DNA of 64,000 nucleotides from Nitrospira sp. (GTDB lineage: Bacteria > Nitrospirota > Nitrospiria > Nitrospirales > Nitrospiraceae), in assembly GCA_024330965.1 (NCBI GenBank), contig JANDJL010000002.1, positions 146,684-210,683 on the forward strand, read 5' to 3'. Made by a program: the position numbers and the translations under genes. The notes below the pieces were generated by a model, which searched no databases, had not been told where the DNA came from, and saw only the letters and a program-made list of their open reading frames with translations. Below, in pieces: positions 9,301-16,990 of the stretch (positions within the stretch are counted from its first letter, which is position 1; every line of letters begins with the position of its first letter).

Positions 9301-9510
9301 CTCGCCACAGTCTTTGGGCTCCTCCCGATGGCTATCGGCTTTGGCACCGGGGCAGAGACGAACGCGCCGCTGGCTCGGGCGGTCGTGGGAGGCTTGAGCG
9401 TCTCCACACTCCTGACGCTGTTTCTCATCCCGACGATGTATGTGCTCTTGGAAGAACGATTCCCCCGAAACGTGGAGGACGACGGGGCGTTCCCCCCGGC
9501 GTCCGTTTAA
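6349..9510 (+). CDS. RND efflux transporter permease (AcrB/HAE-1-like)
   Basis: At 1053 residues this is full length for an RND pump. It has an N-terminal transmembrane helix, a large porter loop (LPIDLFPQIQVP, YPIEKAVSS), a six-helix bundle containing GGLALGVGRLVDDSIVELEN with the proton-relay Asp pair, a second porter loop and a second helix bundle ending in LATVFGLLPMAIGFGTGAE. It exports substrates from the periplasm or inner leaflet using the proton gradient with the adaptor encoded 10 bases upstream. Arg replaces the usual small residue before LVDD (GRLVDD), a minor variation. Confidence 0.93.
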   Translation: MWLTLFALRNRIGILMLSCAMVVLGVLSLQRLPIDLFPQIQVPVAFVGVVYKGAPPLDIEQSVVYPIEKAVSSASNVEHVESFSKQGLGAVQVWFNWGADINVGQMEVMQRVTQILNSLPPGILQPFIIKFDVSNIPVALVTVSGEDLDERDLYDLAYNTIAPQIEQIADVAAATVEGGKIRQININLDPALLGARGLSILDVVEAVKTANVILPSGNIKAGNLDYNVFTNSQFKSVEPIQDVIVKIDERGNPVRIRDVGTVTDSSDIQTNIVRTDGARAVFLRVNKQPLANTVKVVDSLRAAIPKLIGIPPGVKLGISFDQSLYIRQSIRNLVEQALHGSLLAAAVILLFLRNLTSTMIISVAIPLSILVTLIVLDLSGQTLNVFTMGGLALGVGRLVDDSIVELENIQRHLNTTPHRWEAILNAAREVAMPIFASTVTTVVVFLPVFFIVGITRLLLIPLTVTIAIALFTSFFISRTVTPALCYKFLKPEQETFHGTPTWVARIMQWSRNRYAALDEGYAASLQWVLRHRRLFISAVLGIFAGSLALLPRIGTEFLPVSDESQFRIVLRAPVGQRVEQTARQVEEVERVLRETIPSHELETIVSSTGVLTQGRASLFNPNSGPHTSWIQVYLSSPDKRTRNQVEIMNDVRPKVANLFPGVAMYFDPGGLIKRVTSFGSQKAVDVEIYGYDFEQARTVIGRVKEIMERTPGLADIEPSREENYPEVNVIVDREKAALLGVTEADVANTVLFSLNGNGQTDPIIYTDPQNGNEYFISAWLAEEHRNDLTDLENILVRSKAGPPVLLKNVASLRLNAGPIKIDRKSFQRVVHITANPTTRPLGDIAADLESAFASLQLPAGFSVKLAGQIEQQRETFQGLLFASVLALVLVYMVMAAQFKSLVDPLIIMFSVPMGFPGVILMLFLTETTLSTTSMMGVIMMLGIVVSNGVLLVDYTNVLRRRGRSLHDAVVAASRTRLRPILMTSLATVFGLLPMAIGFGTGAETNAPLARAVVGGLSVSTLLTLFLIPTMYVLLEERFPRNVEDDGAFPPASV

Positions 9511-9542
9511 CACCGTCGGGGGCGGTGCGCTGGGCTGGCGGT

Positions 9543-9869
9543 CTATTGCCCGATACCAGGAAACAATGACTTCAACTGCATGGCCAGCCCGATGTCCCCG
9601 GCGATCTGAAGCCTCCCCGACATGACGATGGCCATCCCGCTGAGCTGCCCCTTGAGCAATTTGACGCAATCGTCCGCATCCATTGAAAGCGTGACGTGCG
9701 GATCTGGGTGGCTCCCCTCTTTCACCTCGCAGGTGCCGTTGCGCACGAACAACTGATAGTGCCCTCCCTGCGCCCCCGTCAGGTCGAATTGATAGACGGC
9801 TTCGAGGTCCTCCGCCGCTTCTTTGTCGAACTTCGAGGGAAGAGAGTCGATGATTTCTTTGGCCGTCAT
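9543..9869 (-). CDS. SCP2 sterol-binding domain protein
   Basis: I start the gene at the ATG at 9869 because a strong GGAGG lies just upstream on the minus strand; the frame is open further but no other start is supported. The 108-residue product, MTAKEIIDSLPSKFDKEAAE..., has the compact SCP2 fold pattern: FDLTGAQGGHYQLFVRNGTCEV, then DPHVTLSMDADDCVKLLKG and a C-terminal helix MQLKSLFPG. Stand-alone SCP2 proteins bind lipids or acyl-CoA in the cytosol; no substrate is known for this one. It lies 107 bases downstream of the AdoMet decarboxylase homologue on the same strand. Confidence 0.85.
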   Translation of the reverse strand: MTAKEIIDSLPSKFDKEAAEDLEAVYQFDLTGAQGGHYQLFVRNGTCEVKEGSHPDPHVTLSMDADDCVKLLKGQLSGMAIVMSGRLQIAGDIGLAMQLKSLFPGIGQ

Positions 9870-9976
9870 GGTGATCCTCCAGTGTGTGGTGCGAGCGAAC
9901 GGGGCAACGCAACGCGAGGGATGCGCATCGCATCCCTCTTGCATCACTCGATCGCAGCGTTCAATCTCAGGATCGC

Positions 9977-10441
9977 TCAGTACCGCAGCGTCGCCGTCGC
10001 CGTACTGCGACGGGCGCCGAAGAATTGTTTTGAAAAGGACTCGACGACCGTGGGGTCGTATCCTTTGCAACTGAAAATGTCGAGATAGGCGCTGTTGGTA
10101 TCGTTGGCGAAATGGCCGCTGATCAACGATGTGGAAATAAGCTGTACCATGGAATACCCGGCGACGCGCCCTTCGCCGAAATCAACAACCTGGCAGTCGC
10201 CGTACCGTTTCATACCGATAAGGTCGCACAGTTCCACGACGTAGCGTTTGATATGCTCGGCGTCGCGGATCAAGTGGGGTTGACAATCCTGCAGATCGAC
10301 GGCGGTGCAAAGCCCCCACGCTTTGCCTTCTCCCACCATGTCTTGGATGGAAACGGATGAAGTGCTGGAAACGCCGGAAGAAACATCGGACGAGGCATCG
10401 GATGACACGATCGTAGACTCGGAACCTGACGGAATGCGCAT
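9977..10441 (-). CDS. S-adenosylmethionine decarboxylase family protein (SpeD/SpeH-like)
   Basis: The 154-residue protein has a Ser-rich N-terminus (about residues 5-31) followed by an AdoMet decarboxylase core. Aligned by spacing to the prokaryotic enzyme, the pyruvoyl-precursor serine is S105 in LISTSLISGH, the processing histidine is H110 (+5) and the catalytic cysteine is C125 (+20, IFSCKGYDP), exactly the spacing of Ser63/His68/Cys83 in the characterised short enzymes. The residue before the cleaved serine is Thr rather than the usual Glu. If it self-processes it would supply decarboxylated AdoMet for spermidine synthesis. No aminopropyltransferase is in the window. A deoxyhypusine-synthase homologue, another polyamine enzyme, lies at 33.4-34.4 kb. 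Confidence 0.8.
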   Translation of the reverse strand: MRIPSGSESTIVSSDASSDVSSGVSSTSSVSIQDMVGEGKAWGLCTAVDLQDCQPHLIRDAEHIKRYVVELCDLIGMKRYGDCQVVDFGEGRVAGYSMVQLISTSLISGHFANDTNSAYLDIFSCKGYDPTVVESFSKQFFGARRSTATATLRY

Positions 10442-10615
10442 ACCATGTACACCTTTCTCAAAAAGTCCATACCACCTGACCTATGCGTATACTCACCGCG
10501 TGCAACTATACCACGAATCGGCGAAAGCTCAGGTCGAGAGGAAAGAATAATTTTGCTTTTCCTCACCCGCGTGGCGCAGTTGACAAGATTCGGCACCCTT
10601 GGAGACAATGCGCCC

Positions 10616-10786
10616 ATGGAAACACCCGCCGAAACCGATCTTCCCGACCGACGGTGCACCTGGTGCGGAATTCCGATGAAAAAACGTCTGGTCGGCGGCA
10701 AGCAATTCGTTCACTATACCTGCCCCAAGTGCATCTTTCAGCACACGATCAAACTGCCTCCCAAACTCGTCGCGCCCAAAGGCTGA
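10616..10786 (+). CDS. Small zinc-ribbon protein
   Basis: A 56-residue protein starting at the ATG at 10616. Four cysteines form two knuckles, CTWC (14-17) and CPKC (36-39), with basic residues between them, the layout of a zinc ribbon. It is divergent from the AdoMet decarboxylase homologue. The frame is open further upstream, but that part reads like non-coding sequence. Function is unknown; nucleic-acid or protein binding is a guess from the fold. Confidence 0.65.
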   Translation: METPAETDLPDRRCTWCGIPMKKRLVGGKQFVHYTCPKCIFQHTIKLPPKLVAPKG

Positions 10787-10909
10787 GAGCGACGCGCGAC
10801 CAGGGCTTTCCGTCTCACGCGACGAAACGCCCGCCTCTTCTTTTGACCGAATGACCAGAGAGCCGACCGCCGCCGTCCCGTTTCCGCCAGGGATTGGAAG
10901 AGAACCCGT

Positions 10910-11272
10910 CTACAGCTTCCCGGACGTCAGCCTGCGGATCTCTTCCATCCGTCGGCGGTTCACACCGAAATCGCCGTACCCCGTGCGCGAGGCGGACCGA
11001 AAATGAACGACTTTGGCGTCGTCGTCGAAGAGAAACTCCACGTCGTCAACAAACCGAAAGATGAGACTGATGAATTCATAATGCAGGTAGGTGTGGTCTT
11101 CTTCCACGAGCCGAACGCGCGGCAACGACCCCACAACGGCTTTCAGCACCTCCTTGGCCTCGGCCATCGGCTTTTGATACCGCAGGGGAGCAATGGCATG
11201 GCGATCATCCTGCGCTTGAGTAGAGACGCAGTTGGGGCTAGAGGGGCAGGGAGCGAGCCGCCGCGGCGTCAT
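10910..11272 (-). CDS. DUF1499 family protein
   Basis: The 120-residue protein carries the DUF1499 hallmark CPSSPNCVST at residues 9-18 and the downstream pattern DHTYLHYEFISLIFRFVDDVEFLFD, then RSASRTGYGDFGVNRRRMEEIR, also typical of the family. No signal peptide is visible. DUF1499 proteins are widespread and uncharacterised. Confidence 0.88.
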   Translation of the reverse strand: MTPRRLAPCPSSPNCVSTQAQDDRHAIAPLRYQKPMAEAKEVLKAVVGSLPRVRLVEEDHTYLHYEFISLIFRFVDDVEFLFDDDAKVVHFRSASRTGYGDFGVNRRRMEEIRRLTSGKL

Positions 11273-11514
11273 GGCATCGCATCATAGGTGGTTCCATTGG
11301 ATCACGCAACCGGATCCCGCGCGATTGTCATCCGAAGACAAGGTAGCCGATCGCGCGCGGTCCTCATGTGTTGCGTGACGCCGTAGGCGTTCCAATCGTC
11401 GTGGCACCGAACACCTTCCCAACAGAAACCGACTTGCCGCACGCGGCCGGTGATCCAGACACACGGATTTTCTTGCTCGGAAGTCCTGAGCCGGAGACCC
11501 GGCCCGACGCCTGT

Positions 11515-12576
11515 TCACACGAAAGCCGAAAGGGGAGCATAGACCATCGGATACCCGATCAACCCTTCCAGCCAGCCGACCATAGCGTCTTCCGCCAGCG
11601 GAGCCCGGTTGAGCCGCGCTTCAATGCGAAACCGCCCGTTGACCCCGACGACCCCGATGATTGCCGACGCGTCATCACCGTCTGGAACGACATCCTGGGT
11701 TTGAAATTCGCAGAGCGTGGCGTACAGACGGCCGTCGGGTTCAATCGCGCGCAATACCTCGGGCAGTTCGTCCAGCGGACAATGGACCGAGCACCGATAC
11801 GCACACCGGCTGATGCCTTCAATAGAGCCGAATTCCTCCATAGCCGGTTGAGAAAAGCCCGTCAGATACGCCCGTACTTCGGCGGGTTCCGGAGCAAACG
11901 TCTCCGCCAACTTGCTCGCCGAGACCAGAAACTCATACACGTCGGAGGAATTGTACTCGAATTGACAAGGGCCGAAGGCATCAGGCCACGAGCAAAAAAA
12001 CGGCACCGACGCTTCATACGGCCGTAGCACGACCTCGCCTCGCTCGACCGCCGTCTCCACGGGCAATTCCAACGTCGTGACGGCTTCCCCGAACACCGCG
12101 CGCCGCTCATCCAACCAACGTTCTCGGTCGGCATCGCCCCGTGTTTCCCCCGGCGTGATAACCTCGCGCGTGTGCAGCCGAATCCTGACGAAGGAATGGG
12201 CATGGCGGAACCCCAGCCACAACATGCCTCGGGGCTCGTGGAGGCACAACGGCTCCCGCACCCGCCACGGATGGCTGATGGAACAGTACGTGCCGAGATC
12301 CTGGTACTTCCGATAGACCGTGTGGTAGGCGCCGGCCAACAAGAAGAAATCGCCACGCCACCGCTCGCGGACGTGTACCAGCGTCACGTCCTCGATATCC
12401 CAAGCGTCGAGTCGATCAAAATCGTCAGGCGAACGAACCGTCCATTCTTCCACATAGCAGATGACGTCTTGGGCCGGCGGCGTCGGCTTGAGGCCGAGCA
12501 CCGACAATCGTTCCCCGATCTCGATCACCTGGTCGAAGGTCAGGGGCACCGTCGTTTCCCATCGCCGCTCACGCAC
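11515..12576 (-). CDS. Hypothetical protein
   Basis: A 353-residue soluble protein starting at a GTG at 12576 with GGGGGAG a few bases upstream. It has no signal peptide, transmembrane segment or recognisable catalytic motif. It contains several Trp-rich segments (HPWRVREPLCLHEP, EEWTVRSPDDF) and alternating beta-like strands. I do not recognise the family. The frame is long and clean, with codon use like its neighbours. Confidence 0.75.
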   Translation of the reverse strand: MRERRWETTVPLTFDQVIEIGERLSVLGLKPTPPAQDVICYVEEWTVRSPDDFDRLDAWDIEDVTLVHVRERWRGDFFLLAGAYHTVYRKYQDLGTYCSISHPWRVREPLCLHEPRGMLWLGFRHAHSFVRIRLHTREVITPGETRGDADRERWLDERRAVFGEAVTTLELPVETAVERGEVVLRPYEASVPFFCSWPDAFGPCQFEYNSSDVYEFLVSASKLAETFAPEPAEVRAYLTGFSQPAMEEFGSIEGISRCAYRCSVHCPLDELPEVLRAIEPDGRLYATLCEFQTQDVVPDGDDASAIIGVVGVNGRFRIEARLNRAPLAEDAMVGWLEGLIGYPMVYAPLSAFV

Positions 12577-12671
12577 AATGTCTCCCCCAGACAGAGAACA
12601 AAAGACTGCTCAAGAGGAACAAGCCGGCTGGTTCTTCGGCACGCGGCCTTCCTTCTATCGCGCCGCAGGAG

Positions 12672-13319
12672 CTACCGAACGGACCGCAGCCCGTTCTGAG
12701 CAATTTTGGTGTCGATGACAAACCGGTCGATACCGTCGTTGATTGTATCCATCAGCAGGTCTCTGACATCCTCGTCTTCAAACCAGAACACCGTTCTGGT
12801 TCGCGCGCCTTCGATCATGCGAGTCGTTGAGCTGTTGTCCACCCGATTCTTTGCCTGAATGACCAGCCGTTGTTTGGTTTCAATCACGGTCGAAAACAAC
12901 CGGCTCTTGGCGTTTGCCGAAAGTTCTTCGACCTCTCCTGTAATGAGAATGTCGGCATCGGCGGACGAACCGGCTTGTTCCAAACGGACGTTCCACGGTC
13001 GGCCGCCCCACCCTCGCGTTTGGAGCCGATGTGCCAGTTGCTGAGCGATCAGCTCGGCGGGTCGTCCGCCGGTTACGTCGAAATGGGTCACGCCGCCCCA
13101 GAGGTGGCTACGGCTTCCAATCCTGGTTGTGGTCGCCCGTTTGTCTTCGAACGGCTCGATCACGATTTTTACCGGCTCCACGCCTGCGGAGGGGGCGTCC
13201 GATTGCTTGGGTTGAAGATCGAACTGCCGGACCTCCCCTTTTCCTGCACAACCGACGACCGATGAGACAAGCAAAGCCATGCCCCAGACCAGTGACCTAT
13301 GCAGAAATGATCGTTCCAC
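12672..13319 (-). CDS. Outer-membrane-type lipoprotein, YajG-like
   Basis: I start at the GTG at 13319, preceded by an ideal AAGGAGG; an ATG at 13340 is also in frame. The 215-residue product has a lipoprotein signal peptide ending in VSSVVGC. The mature part opens with VKIVIEPFEDKR, followed by a segment on rounding up duplexed names (AELIAQQLAHRLQTRGW) and ADILITGEVEEL, a layout like the uncharacterised YajG/CsgG-related lipoproteins. Function is unknown. It is probably the end of a short minus-strand group of unknown genes. Confidence 0.75.
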   Translation of the reverse strand: MERSFLHRSLVWGMALLVSSVVGCAGKGEVRQFDLQPKQSDAPSAGVEPVKIVIEPFEDKRATTTRIGSRSHLWGGVTHFDVTGGRPAELIAQQLAHRLQTRGWGGRPWNVRLEQAGSSADADILITGEVEELSANAKSRLFSTVIETKQRLVIQAKNRVDNSSTTRMIEGARTRTVFWFEDEDVRDLLMDTINDGIDRFVIDTKIAQNGLRSVR

Positions 13320-13410
13320 GGAATCCTCCTTGAGTGGCATACCACGGTGAGCGAATAGCGATGCAGTCTACTCGACCCATCATCCAGAGGCAATCGCTCC
13401 CCGAGAGAGT

Positions 13411-14076
13411 CTATGGGGTGACAACAGGCAACATAGCCCGAAACGTTTCCTGGCTCAACTGTGGCAGTGCTCCTCCTTGAATGCGGGGATCGGTCAAGGG
13501 CATACAACGAACGATTTTGAAAAACGACCGTTCCGCCAAGACCGCAGCCAGTTGAGCCCTCCGATCATGACTGATCGGCAACGTATAGCCTTCGCCGCGT
13601 TTCCATTCCCACAACGTGTGAGCCAAAGACAGTTCAAGTCCCCGTCCAGCCAATTGATGAAACCGATCGACAAAATGTTTTTTGTACCGTCCGACCTCGT
13701 CGCCATCAAGGAGCCATGCCCAGGCGACGTGGTGGCCCCACCAGAACAAGGTACGAAAGGTAAAGGCATTGCCCCCGTGGAAATGTTTGGGAAAATCCAG
13801 ATACTGATAGGGGAACTCTTCGAGATGCTCGCCTTTGACAAGCTGATAGGCCTGTGGGTTGAAACCGACCGGACCAGCCAACGGAACGTCGGCCAGGGCC
13901 GTCTTCAGGACATGATGCGCGGTTTCCAATTGCGCCCGCACCTTCGCAGTAATCGCAGCCTTCTTGCGAAAAAACTGCGTGTCGGCGACCAGGGCGGTCT
14001 CCTCATCGGTCAACGCAGCAGAGGTGGGCGTCTTCACAAATCGCTCTTTCGGACAATGACATTCGAATGCCGGCAA
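13411..14076 (-). CDS. Hypothetical protein
   Basis: A 221-residue soluble protein with no motif that I recognise. It is rich in aromatic and His residues in its centre (FPYQYLDFPKHFHGGNAF, FWWGHHVAWAW). It starts 18 bases after the end of a two-knuckle Cys protein on the same strand and is probably co-transcribed with it. Confidence 0.7.
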   Translation of the reverse strand: MPAFECHCPKERFVKTPTSAALTDEETALVADTQFFRKKAAITAKVRAQLETAHHVLKTALADVPLAGPVGFNPQAYQLVKGEHLEEFPYQYLDFPKHFHGGNAFTFRTLFWWGHHVAWAWLLDGDEVGRYKKHFVDRFHQLAGRGLELSLAHTLWEWKRGEGYTLPISHDRRAQLAAVLAERSFFKIVRCMPLTDPRIQGGALPQLSQETFRAMLPVVTP

Positions 14077-14094
14077 TCGATCGACCGGCCCATG

Positions 14095-14460
14095 CTATTT
14101 CTGATGTGTCTCGAAGATCGACACCCGCACCACATAGTGGCGTCGGCAATCCGCGCACCGAAACACCACCACATCTTGGAACACGTCCATTTCGCGGAGC
14201 GCAATCGACGCCCGATGAACAGTCGCACAGGTCGCGAGCAATAGAGCTCCCGGCGTCTCCGTCGGGGCTCGGTCGCCTGCGGCCTGCGCGGACGACTCTC
14301 TGATTTCCACCGACTCGGCCGTCACATAATGGGACGATCGACAAGAGCGGCACGACAGGACGACCGTTCGGCCCTCCTCCATTCGCGCAACGGTGACACA
14401 GAGAGGATGGACCGACCAACATTGTTGGAGGAACGCGCCGCTGCGAATGATGTGCGTCAT
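14095..14460 (-). CDS. Hypothetical protein with two CxxC knuckles
   Basis: A 121-residue protein with CRSC at 37-40 and CADC at 102-105, far enough apart to form one zinc ribbon or two half sites. An AGGAGGGG ribosome-binding site sits directly upstream of the ATG at 14460. Each knuckle is followed by a similar phrase (SSHYVT, RRHYVVRV), suggesting an internal duplication. Function is unknown. The next gene begins 18 bases downstream. Confidence 0.7.
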   Translation of the reverse strand: MTHIIRSGAFLQQCWSVHPLCVTVARMEEGRTVVLSCRSCRSSHYVTAESVEIRESSAQAAGDRAPTETPGALLLATCATVHRASIALREMDVFQDVVVFRCADCRRHYVVRVSIFETHQK

Positions 14461-14644
14461 ACAACGCCCCTCCTGACCGTCGTTTCCGCCTCAATCAATC
14501 CTGGCAGAGACCGTCGTCAAGGTAGAAGAAGGGGAGCCCACATACCGGAGAATGATCCACCCCTCTTCTGATCGACGACTCCCGCGTCGAGGCACGACGT
14601 CGCCCGCACAATGCGTGAACCGAGCGTGGTGAACCGGCGCCCCG

Positions 14645-14947
14645 TCACCATTTCCAGAGCGCCAACATCACAGCCCAACCGGCCACATAAGGAACGACAC
14701 AGGAATGGAACACGGCCGCCTTTGCGCGACCAGAAGGAACGTTCATCGAGAGTTGTTCTTTATAGACAAACTCGTACGACAGGATCAGCACTGTGGCGGT
14801 CAAAATCAGGATGCGACTCGTCTCTGGCCATGAATAGTGCCCACTGATCGCGAAGTTGGCCGTCACGAAACCACTGCCCCACAGGACCAGCGGGGCCAAC
14901 ACCCATCGGATCATTTCAGGAAACAGCCTCTGTCTGATTGAAGGCAT
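14645..14947 (-). CDS. Small membrane protein of unknown function
   Basis: A 100-residue protein with about three hydrophobic segments: residues 15-35 (WVLAPLVLWGSGFVTANFAI), 44-61 (SRILILTATVLILSYEFV) and 83-98. It starts 28 bases after the stop of the C4HC3 zinc-finger gene on the same strand, so the two probably form an operon. No family recognised. Confidence 0.6.
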   Translation of the reverse strand: MPSIRQRLFPEMIRWVLAPLVLWGSGFVTANFAISGHYSWPETSRILILTATVLILSYEFVYKEQLSMNVPSGRAKAAVFHSCVVPYVAGWAVMLALWKW

Positions 14948-14975
14948 TGGAGAGGACCGAATCGTGAGCCGGAAC

Positions 14976-15269
14976 TCATGACCCGACGGCAGCAGGCACA
15001 TCGGAACCCTTGGCCGAAGATGGAACGGCGGCGCCGTCTTGCGCAGCCCGGCAGAGCTTGCACACACGCGGCCGCGCCTTGAGAAAAGATACCTTGCCGC
15101 TGGCCAGGCAACTGTAGTGCACAAATTCGTCGCACACCGTGCAACGGGACCAGCCGCCGCGAAACAACGTTGTGTCGCGATACAGACCCTGTTTGCACAC
15201 TTTGCACTGGCGCGGCTCGATCGGAAGCAACATCGGCTCCCACTCACCGCCAGCTTTCCGAATGCTCAT
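14976..15269 (-). CDS. C4HC3 (PHD-finger-like) zinc-binding protein
   Basis: This 97-residue protein carries Cys22-x2-Cys25-x17-Cys43-x2-Cys46-x4-His51-x2-Cys54-x15-Cys70-x2-Cys73. That is the ligand order and spacing of a PHD finger, a cross-brace domain known mainly from eukaryotic chromatin proteins. The stretch CTVCDEFVHYSCL resembles the PHD core CxxCxxWFHxxCL. A bacterial role cannot be assigned; protein-protein binding is the default guess. It is followed after 28 bases by a small membrane protein. Convergent evolution of an eight-ligand binuclear zinc site is the main alternative to true homology. Confidence 0.75.
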   Translation of the reverse strand: MSIRKAGGEWEPMLLPIEPRQCKVCKQGLYRDTTLFRGGWSRCTVCDEFVHYSCLASGKVSFLKARPRVCKLCRAAQDGAAVPSSAKGSDVPAAVGS

Positions 15270-16014
15270 GGGGCAAAAGTATAGCGAGGCACGTGCAGGA
15301 AAAACAAGCGACCGTCTTTCTCCAACCCTTCGGCGCTCAACACCGGAAACGATAACCGAAGAAACGATGTGGGGAAATGGGAGCGAGAGTCGTTTTTTCT
15401 CGGCCAGGAGTCGTTGTTTCTTTCTGTTTACGTGTTTCGTCCTTGAGTTTTCTCAACATCCGCTGCTCCCTGAGAAGTTCGGGTGGCTTGCAGGGAGCAA
15501 TCCCCAGCTCTCGTCCCCATTTCCTTCCTGAAAACGGTCCAGGAACCACCTGGCCTCTCTGCTGCAAGTCTGCAAGAAATGTGACGACGCGATGGTGACG
15601 ATCCATTTGATCAATCCCCATCTCCTGGGGATAACCCTGTGGACAAGTCTGTTGGGAACCAATACATCTTCGCCAATGATGATTCATTGAACCGTTTTGC
15701 TCATTTTTTAGGCATCCGCTATGGAAACCATCCACCACAACTAATAGGGGACTTCAAACAAATTGCTGACTTTCCGCCTATTCCTAGAAAAACCTCTTGA
15801 CATCGTTTCATCGATACCTTGGTGTCGGCGCGCGCTCTTTCAATGGACATTTTTTATCCACAAGACCCAACGAGTGGGACAAGGGTACGATAGGTCTCAA
15901 CCCCTGTGACCATTCTCACTTGTCACTCCCGCTCGTTTGACCTCTTCCCGCACCATTTGCTACGCTCCGCGCGGGCCGGTCGAGGTCACCAGCATCATGT
16001 GGAAGGGAGCATGT
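15270..16014. other. Long intergenic region with two DnaA-box-like sites
   Basis: No confident gene lies in these 745 bases. A minus-strand frame (stop at 15337, possible ATG at 15606, 89 residues, basic) could be a small gene but has no recognisable feature. TTATCCACA at 15854-15862 is a perfect DnaA-box consensus, and TGTGGACAA at 15648-15656 is the complement with one mismatch. A hairpin CCCCA-TCTCC-TGGGG lies at 15616-15630. TTGACA at about 15796 may be a -35 element for the downstream prenyltransferase gene. Confidence 0.4.
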
Positions 16015-16905
16015 ATGACCATCAAGGACTATCTTGAAGATAAACGGCTCGCTGTCGATCGGTTTCTCGACGAAGTCGCCCCCGCCGCGGTCACGCCGCC
16101 TGCCACGCTCCACGAGAGTATGCGGTACAGCCTGCTGGCGGGCGGCAAACGGATCCGGCCTATTCTGGCCATCGCCGCAGCGGAGGCGGTCGGAGGCGAG
16201 GCACCGGGGTTGATGGCGGTCGCCTGTTCGCTGGAATTGATCCATACCTATTCGTTGATCCACGACGACCTGCCGGCGATGGACAACGACGACTACCGGC
16301 GCGGCAAACCGACCAACCACAAAGTCTATGGCGAAGCGATCGCGATTCTCACGGGCGACGCGCTGCTCACGATGGCCTTCGACTGGATCAGCCGCCCAGA
16401 CCTCATGAAGGGCTGCGATCCGGCCAGGCAGATACGGTTGATCCAAGAACTGGCCTACGGCGCCGGCAACAGGGGCATGGTGGGAGGCCAGGTTCTCGAT
16501 ATTCAAGCCGAGAACCGGGATATCGACCTGCCGGCCTTGCAAACGATCCACAAACACAAGACCGGTATGTTGATCCGCGCGGCGGTCCGAATGGGGGCGA
16601 TCGCCGCTGGGGCGACCGAGCGGCAACTGGACGATCTGACCGGCTACGCCGAGGACATCGGTCTGGCCTTTCAAATCGCCGATGACGTGCTTAATGTGAT
16701 CGGCACACGCGAAGAGCTGGGCAAGAATCCGAACACCGACGCGGAACGGGGCAAGAAAACCTACCCCGCGTTCTACGGTGTGGACGGCGCCAGGCAATTG
16801 GCGGACGAATGTGTGGCACGGGCCGTCAGGCGACTCTCGTCTTTTGGACCGACCGCCGATCCGCTCCGCGAGATCGCCCGTTACATTACCGCCCGCAAAC
16901 ACTAG
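16015..16905 (+). CDS. ispA: Polyprenyl (farnesyl/geranylgeranyl) diphosphate synthase
   Basis: I choose the ATG at 16015, 4-5 bases after GGAAGGGAG, giving 296 residues, the normal length. The first Asp-rich motif is DDLPAMDNDD at 84-93 and the second is DDVLN at 223-227, where the last Asp of the usual DDxxD is Asn. GGKRIRP (43-49) binds the IPP diphosphate. It condenses IPP with allylic diphosphates to C15 or C20. The genes that follow on the same strand, HpnA and a CruF-like protein, place it in hopanoid/carotenoid supply. Confidence 0.92.
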   Translation: MTIKDYLEDKRLAVDRFLDEVAPAAVTPPATLHESMRYSLLAGGKRIRPILAIAAAEAVGGEAPGLMAVACSLELIHTYSLIHDDLPAMDNDDYRRGKPTNHKVYGEAIAILTGDALLTMAFDWISRPDLMKGCDPARQIRLIQELAYGAGNRGMVGGQVLDIQAENRDIDLPALQTIHKHKTGMLIRAAVRMGAIAAGATERQLDDLTGYAEDIGLAFQIADDVLNVIGTREELGKNPNTDAERGKKTYPAFYGVDGARQLADECVARAVRRLSSFGPTADPLREIARYITARKH

Positions 16906-16990
16906 GAGTGACTGGTCTCATGCCTCTCGGCACAAGCGACAGATTTGGATGTTTGCCTGCAATGCCCCCTTTTGACGGACAGTCCTCGCA

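Noticed and set aside
15337..15738. Possible 89-133 residue minus-strand gene
   Set aside because: No ribosome-binding site, no recognisable family and very basic composition; kept only as a remark in the intergenic entry.
15648..15862. Chromosome replication origin
   Set aside because: Only two DnaA-box-like sites, no AT-rich unwinding element and no dnaA, dnaN or gyrB nearby.
15916..16902. 328-residue minus-strand frame
   Set aside because: Antisense to the prenyl diphosphate synthase gene.
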